This document shows positions 16,836 to 25,730 of a DNA stretch of 64,000 nt, one piece after another (within the stretch, counting starts at the first letter, position 1; the number at the start of each line of letters is the position of its first letter). The notes beneath the pieces were generated by a model. The model was given only the letters and a program-made list of their open reading frames with translations, made no database searches and had not been told where the DNA came from. This stretch comes from Anaerolineaceae bacterium (lineage in GTDB: Bacteria > Chloroflexota > Anaerolineae > Aggregatilineales > Phototrophicaceae). The stretch spans positions 1-64,000 of the forward strand of contig JACKCG010000004.1 in the NCBI GenBank assembly GCA_020634135.1. The letters run 5' to 3'. The position numbers and the translations under genes were made by a program.

Positions 16836-17827
16836 AGCGATACAATCTTTTTAGCGACTCGTAACTGCTTAGGGAATACGGGCAGGAAATCCAGCAGGTT
16901 CGTGTACCGCCCGCTTTCCAATTCGCTCAAGTAACGTCGCAGCACACTCGTCATGCCGGGCAAAATCACCATGCCATGTGCCTTGCGTTCCATCAGAACA
17001 TAGGCGTTGGCTTCGGCGGCGCTGACGGCATCTTCCAGGTAGAGTGCTACAGCGGCTGCGACAAACAGGGCAACAAACTGCTCCTGCCAGGTGGGATAGC
17101 GGGAACGGAACTGGTCGCTGACTGGCAGCGGTATCTCTGCAACTTCTGTGATTTTATCCGAATGCTCGCGCAGGTATGCCATAAGCAGCATCCGCCCGTA
17201 TTGGGAAAGCGCGGCGCGGTAGATGTGGGTGGGGTCTTCATCGAACGGCCAGGGAGGACTGTCTCCCCATGCCAGGCGGGGTGGGGCGATACACAGGAGT
17301 TGGTTCCCGATGCGCACTCCGATTTCCTGGTCAGAAGGATACGAAATATTGGGGACAAAAATGAGGTCTTCGCTGATCTCACCCAGGAACGGCAGCAGGA
17401 ATTTCTTAAATCCCACACCATTGAACATTTTTTGAGATTCGGTCAGGCTGCTTTTCCAGAGTGCTCCTTCATCCTTCCATAATTTGGGCAGGTTGGTGAC
17501 CTGGTAGAAATCGTGCAGATGTTCATTCCATTTAGGCGGCACCCAGCGTGGCAGCGACTCAGTCTCTAGTTCCGGCCAGGGCAGGTGCAGGATGAGGGTG
17601 TACACAGCCTCCAGCGGAGCGCCCTGGTCGAGCAGGCTCTGCATACCCTGTACTGCCGGGTGACCTGTGAAGTTTTCCAGAAATTTCCGTGTGGCGCGGG
17701 CATGAGCATGTGTGCCATGCGGCTGTCGCTCTTGCGATTTCAGCGGCCAGTCAGTGGCAGCCAGCACCGCCGACATGAGGCGGATAGGATCAAACAGCTT
17801 TACTGTAACGTCTTGTAGATTGCTCAT
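16832..17827 (-). CDS. hypothetical protein coupled to rsmA
   Basis: A 331-residue, mostly helical, soluble-looking protein starting MSNLQDVTVKLFDPIRLMSA. No motif of a known enzyme family is seen. Trp and Pro are frequent around LILHLPWPELETESLPRW, and one mildly hydrophobic helix (VALFVAAAVALYLEDAVSAA) is amphipathic rather than a clear membrane segment. Its stop overlaps the rsmA start. The upstream region (17828-18019) is shared with the divergent permease gene. A role near rRNA modification or replication timing would be guesswork. Confidence 0.65.
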   Translation of the reverse strand: MSNLQDVTVKLFDPIRLMSAVLAATDWPLKSQERQPHGTHAHARATRKFLENFTGHPAVQGMQSLLDQGAPLEAVYTLILHLPWPELETESLPRWVPPKWNEHLHDFYQVTNLPKLWKDEGALWKSSLTESQKMFNGVGFKKFLLPFLGEISEDLIFVPNISYPSDQEIGVRIGNQLLCIAPPRLAWGDSPPWPFDEDPTHIYRAALSQYGRMLLMAYLREHSDKITEVAEIPLPVSDQFRSRYPTWQEQFVALFVAAAVALYLEDAVSAAEANAYVLMERKAHGMVILPGMTSVLRRYLSELESGRYTNLLDFLPVFPKQLRVAKKIVSL

Positions 17828-18019
17828 GCGTTAACCCAGGATGTGTGGAAAAGAGAGAGTCTATCCACATTGTAATGAGCAAATCGCTTGAGGGCAAGGA
17901 ATAGAGTTGTGCCGTGAGATTGCAACTCGGTAGGGTTATTTGCGTACTCAGTAGTGTACAATCGGACAGTTGGGTCAGCTTGTTTTTGACTATTGCAATC
18001 TTTCCTGGGGGCTTCTTCA

Positions 18020-20797
18020 ATGAACCAGATCATGTTTTATTTGCAATACGCCGCCCGCAACCTGTGGCGCAACCGGCGCTGGTCAACCTTTGCCGTGTTT
18101 TCGATTGCGGCGGGTGTGGCGGCGGTGGTCGCTTTGCGCAGCCTGGGGTTGGCAATTGGCGATTCGCTCACAAGCAATGTGCGAACCAGCAATCATGGCG
18201 ATATTACGATTGAATTCGGCGGTAGCGGTGGCGGGTTTCGCTTCATGGGGTTTGAACAGCCAGACGATCAGCCGGTATTCACCGATGCGCAGTTGAATCG
18301 GGTCGAATCGTGGGTGGCTGAACGCGGCGGAAAGATGGCCGCGTATTCGATCAATAGTAATGTGCAGATTACGGCATTGGATTACACCAGCGCCGGGCGT
18401 CCACAGTTTATCACGACAATTTTCATTAATCCTGCAACCTTCCCACCTACCCAGGATATTACGGCTATTGACCCGGAGGGTATCCCCCTGGGCCAGTTGT
18501 TCCAGGGTGGCAATGAGGTTGTGATTAGCCGTAACCTGGCCGAATCCCAGAGGATCAAAGTGGGGGATAGGGTGCGGGCCAGCGGCACAACCGAGGAATT
18601 TGTCGTGCGCGGCATCGTCGCCACCGAAGTCCAGGCCGGTTTTCGTGACCTGTTTTCGGCCTTCTTTGGCTTCGCCTACTTCAGCAATGACCTGAAGTCG
18701 CTGCTGCCCGTCGCGGACGGCTCAAATACGATCAGTATTGCTCTGCCGGACGGCACGTCTTTAGATGATATTGATGCTGCTGGGAAAGAATTGGGGCGGA
18801 TGGTCGGCAACACCAGCTCCGGGCGGATACGGGTGCGTACCGTGCCGGACTTGCTGCAAGAAAACCAGCAGATTGCGGACATCGCCGGGAGTTTCATCGT
18901 GGTGATGGGGTTGGGGGCGCTGCTCATCGGCGGCGTGGGCATCATCAACACCATGCTTGTGATGGTCAACCGCCGCACCGAGGAAATCGCGGCGCTCAAA
19001 ACCTTCGGTCTCAAAGGGCGGCAAATCGGCTGGATGTTCATGGCAGAAGCGGTGCTGCTGGGGGCGGTGGGCAGTGGCGTCGGCATGGTGTTTGGCATCT
19101 TCCTGAGCGGGTTAGCCAACGCCTACGGGCAGACGCTCATCCAGCAACCGCTGGTGTTTCGGATTTATCCCCAGGCGCTTCTGTTTGGTGGCGCGTTAGG
19201 CGTGGTGATTTCCGCTGTGTTTGGCGTGCTGCCGGTGGTGACGGCGGTCAAGATTCGCCCGGCCATAATCCTGCGCCCCAACGAAATGCACATCCCTCGC
19301 GCCGGCTGCCTGCAATCGCTGGGCATGATCGTCCTTGTGACGCTGGTGGTCGGCCTCATCGCCGGGCAGATGCTGCTCCCGGCCTTCACGACGTTTAATA
19401 GCTATGTCGGCCCGAATCCCTTCCTCATTGGCATTGTCGGTGTGGCTGTCACACTGGCGATTCTTGGCTTTCTAATCGGCGTGCTGTGGCTGGTCGTGTG
19501 GGTGCTGGGGCGCATTCCTTCGTTTGGCAGTGTGGATCTGCGGCTGACGGTACGTAACCTGCGGGCGCGGCGGCTGCGCACGGCGACAACGCTGCTGGCC
19601 TTAAGTGCCGGGATGTTCGCTTTGAGCAGCATTACCTTTTTTGGGGCGGGGGCGCGGCAGATTCTCCAGATGACGCTGACCGAGAACCTGGGTGGTAACG
19701 TGATGATCTTCTCGGTGCTGCCAACGATCGTCTCCAACCCGATGATTGACAACAAGCTCAATCAACTGGATGGTGTGGTTTCCCGTACTCGTTATCTCAA
19801 TTACACCGGCGAAATCACGGCGATCAACGGGCAGGAAGTCGGGGAACAAAACATTGAAGCGCGGTTGGACGCCCTGCAAATTGAGATGCGCCAGGCCAGT
19901 CGGAGCGGCGATTTTGGCAAAATGGCTGAACTGGGCGAGGAGATGGAGGCGCTGTTTGCCTACAACGCCAGTATCGCTGTGCGTGAAACTACGGGTACCG
20001 CCCTGGGGCCGACTAACCTCGCCGCCGGGCGTGAATTCACCTCGGAAGACCGGGGTAAGGCGGTTGCAATTGCCGACCTCTCAAACGGGTTGGGCAATAT
20101 CGGCGTTACCCTGGGTTCGACCATTACCATCAATGTAGATGGTCAGCCTTATGACCTGGAAATCATTGGCGTGACACAATCAGTAGAAAGCAGCGGGATG
20201 CAGGCGGGTTTCCAGTTCGGCAGTCTGAGCGTGCCTCCGGGTGTGCTGCCCACCACCGGGCCGCAGAATTTCCAGATGACGCTGGCGGAAATCGAGCCGG
20301 AATACCTGGATGAAGGGCTGCTGGAACTCTCGTCGCTGCCGCTGGTCTATTCGATTGACATCGCATTTATTGATGGGTTGCTGCGGCGTTTCATTGATCA
20401 ATTCAGCGCGCTGCCGATCCTGGTCGGGCTGCTTTCGCTGCTGGCGGCAGCGGTCATCATGGCGAATACGGTGGCGCTGGCGACGCTCGAACGGCGGCGG
20501 CAGATTGGTATCCTCAAGGCCGTCGGGCTGAAGGGTAGGCGCGTGCTAGGACTGATGCTGCTGGAAAATGTGCTGGTCAGCCTGCTAGGGGCGCTGCTGG
20601 GGATTGGCCTAAGCGCGTTGGGTGTGGCATTGATGTCCTCCGCCGGGCTGCAATTGGCGATCCTCGTCCCGACAGAATCTGCGCCCTGGGCGATCCTGCT
20701 GGTGGTCGCTGCGGTGGCGATTGGCGCGGTTGCGACCTTCCTGAGTGCCCAGGTTGCCATCAATGAGCGCGTGACCAACGTCCTGCGCTACGAGTAA
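18020..20797 (+). CDS. ABC transporter permease, duplicated FtsX/MacB type
   Basis: A 925-residue membrane protein starting MNQIMFYLQYAARNLWRNRR; ATG at 18020 has a G-rich site upstream. The order is: N-terminal membrane helix, MacB-type extracytoplasmic domain (about residues 50-290), FtsX helices with TEEIAALKTFGLKGRQI, several central helices (about 430-510), a second extracytoplasmic domain (about 545-800), and a final FtsX block with RRRQIGILKAVGLKG. Such proteins work with a LolD/MacB-type ATPase in lipoprotein or peptide export or mechanotransmission. No ATPase gene is adjacent, so the partner must be elsewhere. Confidence 0.87.
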   Translation: MNQIMFYLQYAARNLWRNRRWSTFAVFSIAAGVAAVVALRSLGLAIGDSLTSNVRTSNHGDITIEFGGSGGGFRFMGFEQPDDQPVFTDAQLNRVESWVAERGGKMAAYSINSNVQITALDYTSAGRPQFITTIFINPATFPPTQDITAIDPEGIPLGQLFQGGNEVVISRNLAESQRIKVGDRVRASGTTEEFVVRGIVATEVQAGFRDLFSAFFGFAYFSNDLKSLLPVADGSNTISIALPDGTSLDDIDAAGKELGRMVGNTSSGRIRVRTVPDLLQENQQIADIAGSFIVVMGLGALLIGGVGIINTMLVMVNRRTEEIAALKTFGLKGRQIGWMFMAEAVLLGAVGSGVGMVFGIFLSGLANAYGQTLIQQPLVFRIYPQALLFGGALGVVISAVFGVLPVVTAVKIRPAIILRPNEMHIPRAGCLQSLGMIVLVTLVVGLIAGQMLLPAFTTFNSYVGPNPFLIGIVGVAVTLAILGFLIGVLWLVVWVLGRIPSFGSVDLRLTVRNLRARRLRTATTLLALSAGMFALSSITFFGAGARQILQMTLTENLGGNVMIFSVLPTIVSNPMIDNKLNQLDGVVSRTRYLNYTGEITAINGQEVGEQNIEARLDALQIEMRQASRSGDFGKMAELGEEMEALFAYNASIAVRETTGTALGPTNLAAGREFTSEDRGKAVAIADLSNGLGNIGVTLGSTITINVDGQPYDLEIIGVTQSVESSGMQAGFQFGSLSVPPGVLPTTGPQNFQMTLAEIEPEYLDEGLLELSSLPLVYSIDIAFIDGLLRRFIDQFSALPILVGLLSLLAAAVIMANTVALATLERRRQIGILKAVGLKGRRVLGLMLLENVLVSLLGALLGIGLSALGVALMSSAGLQLAILVPTESAPWAILLVVAAVAIGAVATFLSAQVAINERVTNVLRYE

Positions 20798-20807
20798 CAG
20801 GAAAGTT

Positions 20808-20879
20808 GAAAGTGCCGACTGTCTGTATTGTCCATTTGGGATCGTGTCCCTGGCTTTACAATTAAGACTCGGCACTTTC
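20808..20879. repeat. inverted repeat GAAAGTGCCGA / TCGGCACTTTC with 50-base loop
   Basis: Perfect 11-base arms at 20808-20818 and 20869-20879 lie right after the permease stop. The left arm sits in GTTGAAAGTGCCGA, which recurs at 62373-62386. It could form a long-loop hairpin or be the ends of a short non-autonomous element; no U-run follows. Confidence 0.5.
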
Positions 20880-20912
20880 CACCTTTAGCCTTCTAATCAG
20901 AGGTCTGCACCT

Positions 20913-21740
20913 ATGTCTGACTGCATCATCCAACAAATGACTCCCCAGGGCTTACAACCGGTGGATTACCGGGCGGCTTCGTTATCCGAGGCGGCACAGT
21001 ATGAACCGGATGATGGAGTATACACTGTCACGAATACCTATCACACGCTGGCCGTGCTAAAGTTTGACGCGCATCTTGACAGGCTGGAAGATTCAGCCCG
21101 CCGAGCGGGTATCTCCCTCAATTTGGATCGCCCCATACTGCGGGCTTCACTGCGACAGCTTATCACCCAAGCGGGGTGGGGCGATGTGCGCTTTCGTATC
21201 ACCGTCTCCCGTCAACAGCCGGACAGCTTGATTCTAACACTCGAACCGTATAAACCACCCGCCCCGATGGTATACGAAAATGGGGTGCGCTGCATTACGC
21301 TGCCGGGGAGTGCCCGCCACGACCCTGCCGCTAAAACCACCGATTGGATGCATACACGGGGACAGCTTGCCCTTCCAGAAGGTATCTATGAAGGATTGCT
21401 CGTTAGCGATAAAGGCGACATTCTGGAGGGCACTGGGAGTAATTTTTACGCCGTGCTGCACGGTGAACTGCGGACAGCCGGAACGGGAATGCTGCCCGGC
21501 ATCGCCCAGCAGATTGTGTTCGTAGTTGCCCCGCCAATCCTCCCGGTTAGGCGCGAGGCCGTGAATATCAAAGACCGCCCGCGTATCGAAGAAGCGTTTA
21601 TCACCAGCAGCAGCCGGGGGATTGTCCCGGTGGTCGAAATTGACGGGCGAAGTATCGGCGACGGACGGCCTGGAGCGTACACCCGCCGGTTGCGAGCAGC
21701 CTATCTCGATTGGGTCGCGGCGCACCTGGAAGAACTGTAA
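20913..21740 (+). CDS. aminotransferase class IV (branched-chain aminotransferase / aminodeoxychorismate lyase type)
   Basis: A 275-residue fold-type IV PLP enzyme. The catalytic lysine is Lys141 in DPAAKTTDW, and the PLP phosphate-binding part is LEGTGSNFYAV, followed by LPGIAQQIV and EAFITSSSRGIVPV. The family includes branched-chain aminotransferase, D-amino acid aminotransferase and 4-amino-4-deoxychorismate lyase (PabC). The visible motifs do not separate these reliably. It stands alone between a permease and a convergent hydrolase. Confidence 0.87.
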   Translation: MSDCIIQQMTPQGLQPVDYRAASLSEAAQYEPDDGVYTVTNTYHTLAVLKFDAHLDRLEDSARRAGISLNLDRPILRASLRQLITQAGWGDVRFRITVSRQQPDSLILTLEPYKPPAPMVYENGVRCITLPGSARHDPAAKTTDWMHTRGQLALPEGIYEGLLVSDKGDILEGTGSNFYAVLHGELRTAGTGMLPGIAQQIVFVVAPPILPVRREAVNIKDRPRIEEAFITSSSRGIVPVVEIDGRSIGDGRPGAYTRRLRAAYLDWVAAHLEEL

Positions 21741-21758
21741 TATCACCTGTTTTTCAGA

Positions 21759-22622
21759 CTAAAACCCAAAGAATTCCCCTAGTGCCTCATTGAATTTCTG
21801 CGGGTACTCCACCATCGGGAAGTGACCGCATTCGTCAAACAGTGTCAGTTGGCTGTGGGGGATTCGGGCGGCGGCCAGGTGTGCATCACTGATTGGCACG
21901 GTGCGGTCCTGCTTGCCGAATATAATCAATGTATCGGCCTGAATCCGAGGTAAGTGGGGTGTCACATCCAGGTTGTGAATGGCCTGTCCGCAAGCATGGT
22001 AGGCGTGAATCGCCCCGGCCTGGTAGCTGTAGCGACTGTCCTGGTACCAGACTTCACGTGGAATACGCCGAATATCATAGTACCACGCTCGTCCGAAATA
22101 AAACCATGCTGCCGGGCGGAAAGCAGTCACCCAGCGGTGAACGGCCATCAGCCAGGGGAGTTGGGCAGTCAACCACACCACTGGGTAGACCAGCCATTCC
22201 ACTGCGGGCATAAGCTTCGCCGCCGCCACGCCGGAGACATCCACCAACCGTTCGACCCGTTCCGGCGCGAGCATCCCCGCGATACACAGCGAAATCTGTC
22301 CGCCCATTGAATGCCCCATCAGGCTGAACCGCTCGAACCCCAGCGAATCGGCCAGCGCCAGCACCCGCCGTGCCTGAGCTTCAATGCTGTAATCTGCGTT
22401 TTTGGGCTTGTCACTGTAGCCGTGCCCTAACAAATCCAGCGTAATGCAATAATAGTGATCTTTGAGCGTTTCCACTGCATCATTCCACACACCTTGATAC
22501 GAAGTCCAGCCATGTATCATGATGAGCGGTGGCAGAGCCGGGTCGCCAGCGGTGCGGTAGATGAGTTGTGAGCCGTCGAGAGTGATGGTTTGCGGCGTGT
22601 CTGATGTGGTTGAATTGAGCAT
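21759..22622 (-). CDS. alpha/beta hydrolase
   Basis: A 287-residue alpha/beta-hydrolase. The oxyanion region is MIHGWTSYQGVW, the nucleophile elbow is GHSMGG, the acid lies in IIFGKQDRTVP, and the catalytic His in DECGHFPMVEYP; the full triad is present. There is no signal peptide, so it is cytoplasmic. The substrate is unknown; the sequence resembles the broad epoxide hydrolase/MhpC-like group. It converges on the aminotransferase gene with an 18-base gap. Confidence 0.88.
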   Translation of the reverse strand: MLNSTTSDTPQTITLDGSQLIYRTAGDPALPPLIMIHGWTSYQGVWNDAVETLKDHYYCITLDLLGHGYSDKPKNADYSIEAQARRVLALADSLGFERFSLMGHSMGGQISLCIAGMLAPERVERLVDVSGVAAAKLMPAVEWLVYPVVWLTAQLPWLMAVHRWVTAFRPAAWFYFGRAWYYDIRRIPREVWYQDSRYSYQAGAIHAYHACGQAIHNLDVTPHLPRIQADTLIIFGKQDRTVPISDAHLAAARIPHSQLTLFDECGHFPMVEYPQKFNEALGEFFGF

Positions 22623-22758
22623 GGCACTGTATCCTGAGGCTAATCTTTAACAGTTCAGTGTAGTCCGGGATACCGGCGTGTCAAATGAAAGTAGGGATGA
22701 GTGGACGTGTCCTACGACTTACATACGGAACTCATTGCCTAGTTGAAATCGCAACGCA

Positions 22759-23439
22759 TTAGTCCTTCGGAATTGCGGCGATGACTGGTAATCCCAACTG
22801 TTCCACCTGTTCACGGCGGCGCAGCGTGGGGTCAAGGTATTCCACCAGGAAGGCCAGTACAAGGCCAAAGAACAGCCCGACTCCGATTCGGATGAACGGC
22901 GCGAGGCGGTTGCCGATGGGCGGCGGCGCAGCGACCACCTGCGGTGTATCCAGCACCGTCACCTGGGCAGGCTGCGCTCCAAGCTGCGGGAAGTACGCCT
23001 GAGCGCGGCTTTGCAGGACGGTAATCGCGGCCTGAGCGATGGCCTCTAACGCAGCGGAGTCCGGGTAACTCATCGTCAGGACGCCAATGCTGTGGCTGTT
23101 ATCGGCGGCGACTCCCAGCAGTCCAGGATTCACGTCTACATTCTGCGTGGCAGCAGCTTGCGTGATTTCGTTGACAAAGCTGCTGGTGCGCACCCAGTCT
23201 GTGAAGGCGTTCACGGTGAATTCCGACGCCAGCCACACGTCCTGAAAGTCGCCGTCCCGGTTAGGGATCGCACCCAGTTCCTGTGCGGCACTGTAACGTA
23301 GCGTAACGGTAAACCCGCCGGAGACAGCCTCATCTCCATTGAGTAAGTCAGGCAGCACGATGATGGCGGCCACCAGCGCCGGGATCAGCACCAGGTACCA
23401 GCGGCGCAACAGGATACGCAATACAAGAATCAGTTCCAT
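22759..23439 (-). CDS. Wzz-type polysaccharide chain-length determinant-like protein
   Basis: A 226-residue protein with a membrane segment near each end: WYLVLIPALVAAIIVLPDLL near residue 14 and IRIGVGLFFGLVLAFLVEYL near residue 190, with a periplasmic-type domain between. The pre-TM2 stretch PPIGNRLAPFI and post-TM2 LDPTLRRREQVEQLGLPVIA are characteristic of Wzz/YveK-like co-polymerases. They regulate the length of surface polysaccharides. No tyrosine-kinase domain is attached. It is the last gene of the minus-strand glycan operon. Confidence 0.85.
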   Translation of the reverse strand: MELILVLRILLRRWYLVLIPALVAAIIVLPDLLNGDEAVSGGFTVTLRYSAAQELGAIPNRDGDFQDVWLASEFTVNAFTDWVRTSSFVNEITQAAATQNVDVNPGLLGVAADNSHSIGVLTMSYPDSAALEAIAQAAITVLQSRAQAYFPQLGAQPAQVTVLDTPQVVAAPPPIGNRLAPFIRIGVGLFFGLVLAFLVEYLDPTLRRREQVEQLGLPVIAAIPKD

Positions 23440-23446
23440 GACAACC

Positions 23447-23911
23447 TCACTTTATAAGCACTCGTTGTCGCCGGGTGAAGACAACCAATCCGATCAGCGC
23501 CATCAAATTTACCAGAATCAAGACGGGCAGCACATACGCCACAAAGCGTACATCAAAAAACGTGCCCGGTATGCGCGGCACATCAAAGTCCCCGCCTCCT
23601 TGCCCAGGTATACCGGAAACCGATACATCCGCTGGGCTGTAAATCACCTCAATCATCTGCCCGACACCAGTTCCATCATAAAAGTCATCGTGAACTCGAT
23701 GTATTCGTGAATAAGTCATCCCATCCACAGCATACTGGTAGACGACAAAAGCCGAGCCATCATCAACCCGAAAAGTCTCCGTCACTTCGCCCCGAATCAC
23801 CGTACCGTTCAGACGCCATTCTATCGTCCAACGATAATAGCCATAGATGAAGAGCGCAATGAGCGCCACTTCAAGCAGCAGTAGTCCATTACGCAATTGT
23901 ATTATCTTCAT
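23447..23911 (-). CDS. DUF3592-like membrane protein
   Basis: A 154-residue protein with an N-terminal membrane segment (LLLLEVALIALFIYGYYRW) and a C-terminal one (VRFVAYVLPVLILVNLMALI), and between them a beta-rich domain with RGEVTETFRVDDGSAF and IEVIYSPADV, the DUF3592 pattern. Function unknown. The start overlaps the GT4 gene stop by four bases and it ends 8 bases before the Wzz-like gene, so it is embedded in the glycan operon. Confidence 0.78.
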   Translation of the reverse strand: MKIIQLRNGLLLLEVALIALFIYGYYRWTIEWRLNGTVIRGEVTETFRVDDGSAFVVYQYAVDGMTYSRIHRVHDDFYDGTGVGQMIEVIYSPADVSVSGIPGQGGGDFDVPRIPGTFFDVRFVAYVLPVLILVNLMALIGLVVFTRRQRVLIK

Positions 23912-25065
23912 GGTTGAGTACCCACCACGGTTGTAACCGGGTCAACCCACACGAAATCCATCCTGCTTTGGAATGCCGCCCACGCTCCCTCGATAAAACT
24001 GCTGATTTGACGGTTGAACACCTGCGTATCAAATTGCAGGGCATGGGCGCGGATGGCCGCCGGGTTGTAGTGGCTGGCGTCGAATGATTCCATGACCGCC
24101 ATCAGACTTTCGACGGTCAATTCGTGGAAGTGTTCGCCTGTTTTGCCGGGGATGACTGTATCCAGCGCTCCGCCCGCGCCATAGGCGATCACCGGGCGTC
24201 CAGCAGCTTCGGCCTGCACAGGGGTGATGCCGAAATCTTCTAAACCGGGGAAAATGAAGGCCTTCGCCCGCGCCATCAGTCCCGGCAGGTCGCCATCCGG
24301 TACATAGCCCAGGAATTCAACAGTCGGCCCGGCAAGTGCTTGCAGTCGTTCCATGTCGCGTCCCTTGCCGCCCACTTTGAGCGGGACTCCTAATCGAGTC
24401 GCAGCGTGTACCGCCAGATCAATACGCTTATATGGAATCAGGCGGGAAACCACCAGGAAATAGTCGCCCACTTCGCTCGTCGGGACCGGCTGGAAGCGGG
24501 TCGTATCTACTGGCGGAAAGATAATCACCGACTCGCGGTTGTAGTAGGTTCGGATTCGTTCCTGAATTTCGGTGGAGATGGCGATAAAGTGATTCACCCG
24601 TTGGGCGGCGGCGTAGTCCCAGCGGCGCATAGCAGCGATCAACGGACGCAGGGCCAGTTCAACCGGCCTGCCGAGTCCCTCACGGGCGATGTAGCTGTCT
24701 AACTGCCACACGTAGCGCGTCGGCGCGAGGCAGTAGCAGACATGCACCGTATTTGCACCGTGCTGCAATCCATGACAGAAGCCGCTCTTGTTGCTTAACA
24801 CTACGTCATAGGCTGATAAATCCAGCCCGCCCCATGCCAGCGGGTAGAGAGGAAGATACGGTTGGTGATGGCTGTGGATACCCGGCATCCGGTCAATCCA
24901 TCGGGTATGAATCTCCCAGTCACGGTATCGCGCCGGCATGGTGTCGGGGGCGTAGATGCTGGTATATACAGGGCGCTCGGGGTAGAGCGTGACCAGTGTT
25001 TCCAATACATCTTCCGCGCCGCCAACCTGGTTGAGCCAATCATGAACAAGTGCGAGTTTCATCAA
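23908..25065 (-). CDS. glycosyltransferase family 4
   Basis: A 385-residue GT-B glycosyltransferase. N-terminal HDWLNQVGGAEDVLE and the C-terminal donor-binding block GLEDFGITPVQAEAAGRPVIAYGAGG (E-x7-E type) define the GT4 family; VVSRLIPYKRIDLAV is the typical middle strand. It probably adds a nucleotide-sugar residue to a lipid-linked glycan on the cytoplasmic side. The first base triplet overlaps the RNase HII stop by four bases. Donor and acceptor are not predictable. Confidence 0.9.
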   Translation of the reverse strand: MMKLALVHDWLNQVGGAEDVLETLVTLYPERPVYTSIYAPDTMPARYRDWEIHTRWIDRMPGIHSHHQPYLPLYPLAWGGLDLSAYDVVLSNKSGFCHGLQHGANTVHVCYCLAPTRYVWQLDSYIAREGLGRPVELALRPLIAAMRRWDYAAAQRVNHFIAISTEIQERIRTYYNRESVIIFPPVDTTRFQPVPTSEVGDYFLVVSRLIPYKRIDLAVHAATRLGVPLKVGGKGRDMERLQALAGPTVEFLGYVPDGDLPGLMARAKAFIFPGLEDFGITPVQAEAAGRPVIAYGAGGALDTVIPGKTGEHFHELTVESLMAVMESFDASHYNPAAIRAHALQFDTQVFNRQISSFIEGAWAAFQSRMDFVWVDPVTTVVGTQP

Positions 25066-25730
25066 GATTCCAGCAAGCTGCGTATAGGCGCAAATGTTGT
25101 GCGATGCACCGGCGATGGGCCGTACTGTTCCAGCGCGGCCTGGTGCTGTGTTGTGCCGTAGCCTTTGTGTGCCGCGAAGCCGTACTGCGGGTACCGTGCA
25201 TCGAGTTCGACCATGAAGTCATCGCGCCACACTTTGGCTATCACGCTGGCCGCTGCAATGCTGAGTGACCGGGCATCTCCACCGATCATGCTCACCTGGG
25301 GAATATGCGGCATCTCCGGCCAGAGCAGGGCATCCAGAAACAGGCAGTCTGGCTGTTCGATGGCGCTTGTTGCCAACAGCATTTCCAGGGCGCGAGACAT
25401 CGCCAGTTTAACGGCCCCGACAATGCCAAGTGTGTCTATCTCGGTATTGCTGGCGCTGGCGACGCCCCAGCCCAGCGAGACCTGTTTAATCGTATCCAGG
25501 AGCTGTGTCCGCTGGCGTGGTGTCATCTGCTTGCTATCGCGTACCCCGGCCAGCTTCTGGCTGAGATCGGGTTGGGTGACAGGCAGACATACAGCCCCAG
25601 CGGCTACTGGCCCGGCCCAGGGACCGCGTCCTGCTTCGTCCAGACCAACAATGAACTGGAAGCCATGGGCATAATATTCATGTTCATGCCTCAGACTGGC
25701 GGTCTGCTGCTTTCGTGTCTTTTTTGGCAT
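25062..25730 (-). CDS. rnhB: ribonuclease HII
   Basis: A 222-residue protein. The core motif GLDEAGRGPWAGPV holds the DEAGRG signature, with later acidic residues in CLFLDALLWP and the family stretch HKGYGTTQHQAAL. RNase HII removes ribonucleotides from RNA-DNA hybrids during replication and repair. The start at 25730 (MPKKTRK) is chosen because homologues begin near there; it overlaps the end of the upstream GT2 gene by 47 bases, and the stop overlaps the GT4 start. It is a housekeeping gene caught in a glycan operon. Confidence 0.93.
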   Translation of the reverse strand: MPKKTRKQQTASLRHEHEYYAHGFQFIVGLDEAGRGPWAGPVAAGAVCLPVTQPDLSQKLAGVRDSKQMTPRQRTQLLDTIKQVSLGWGVASASNTEIDTLGIVGAVKLAMSRALEMLLATSAIEQPDCLFLDALLWPEMPHIPQVSMIGGDARSLSIAAASVIAKVWRDDFMVELDARYPQYGFAAHKGYGTTQHQAALEQYGPSPVHRTTFAPIRSLLES

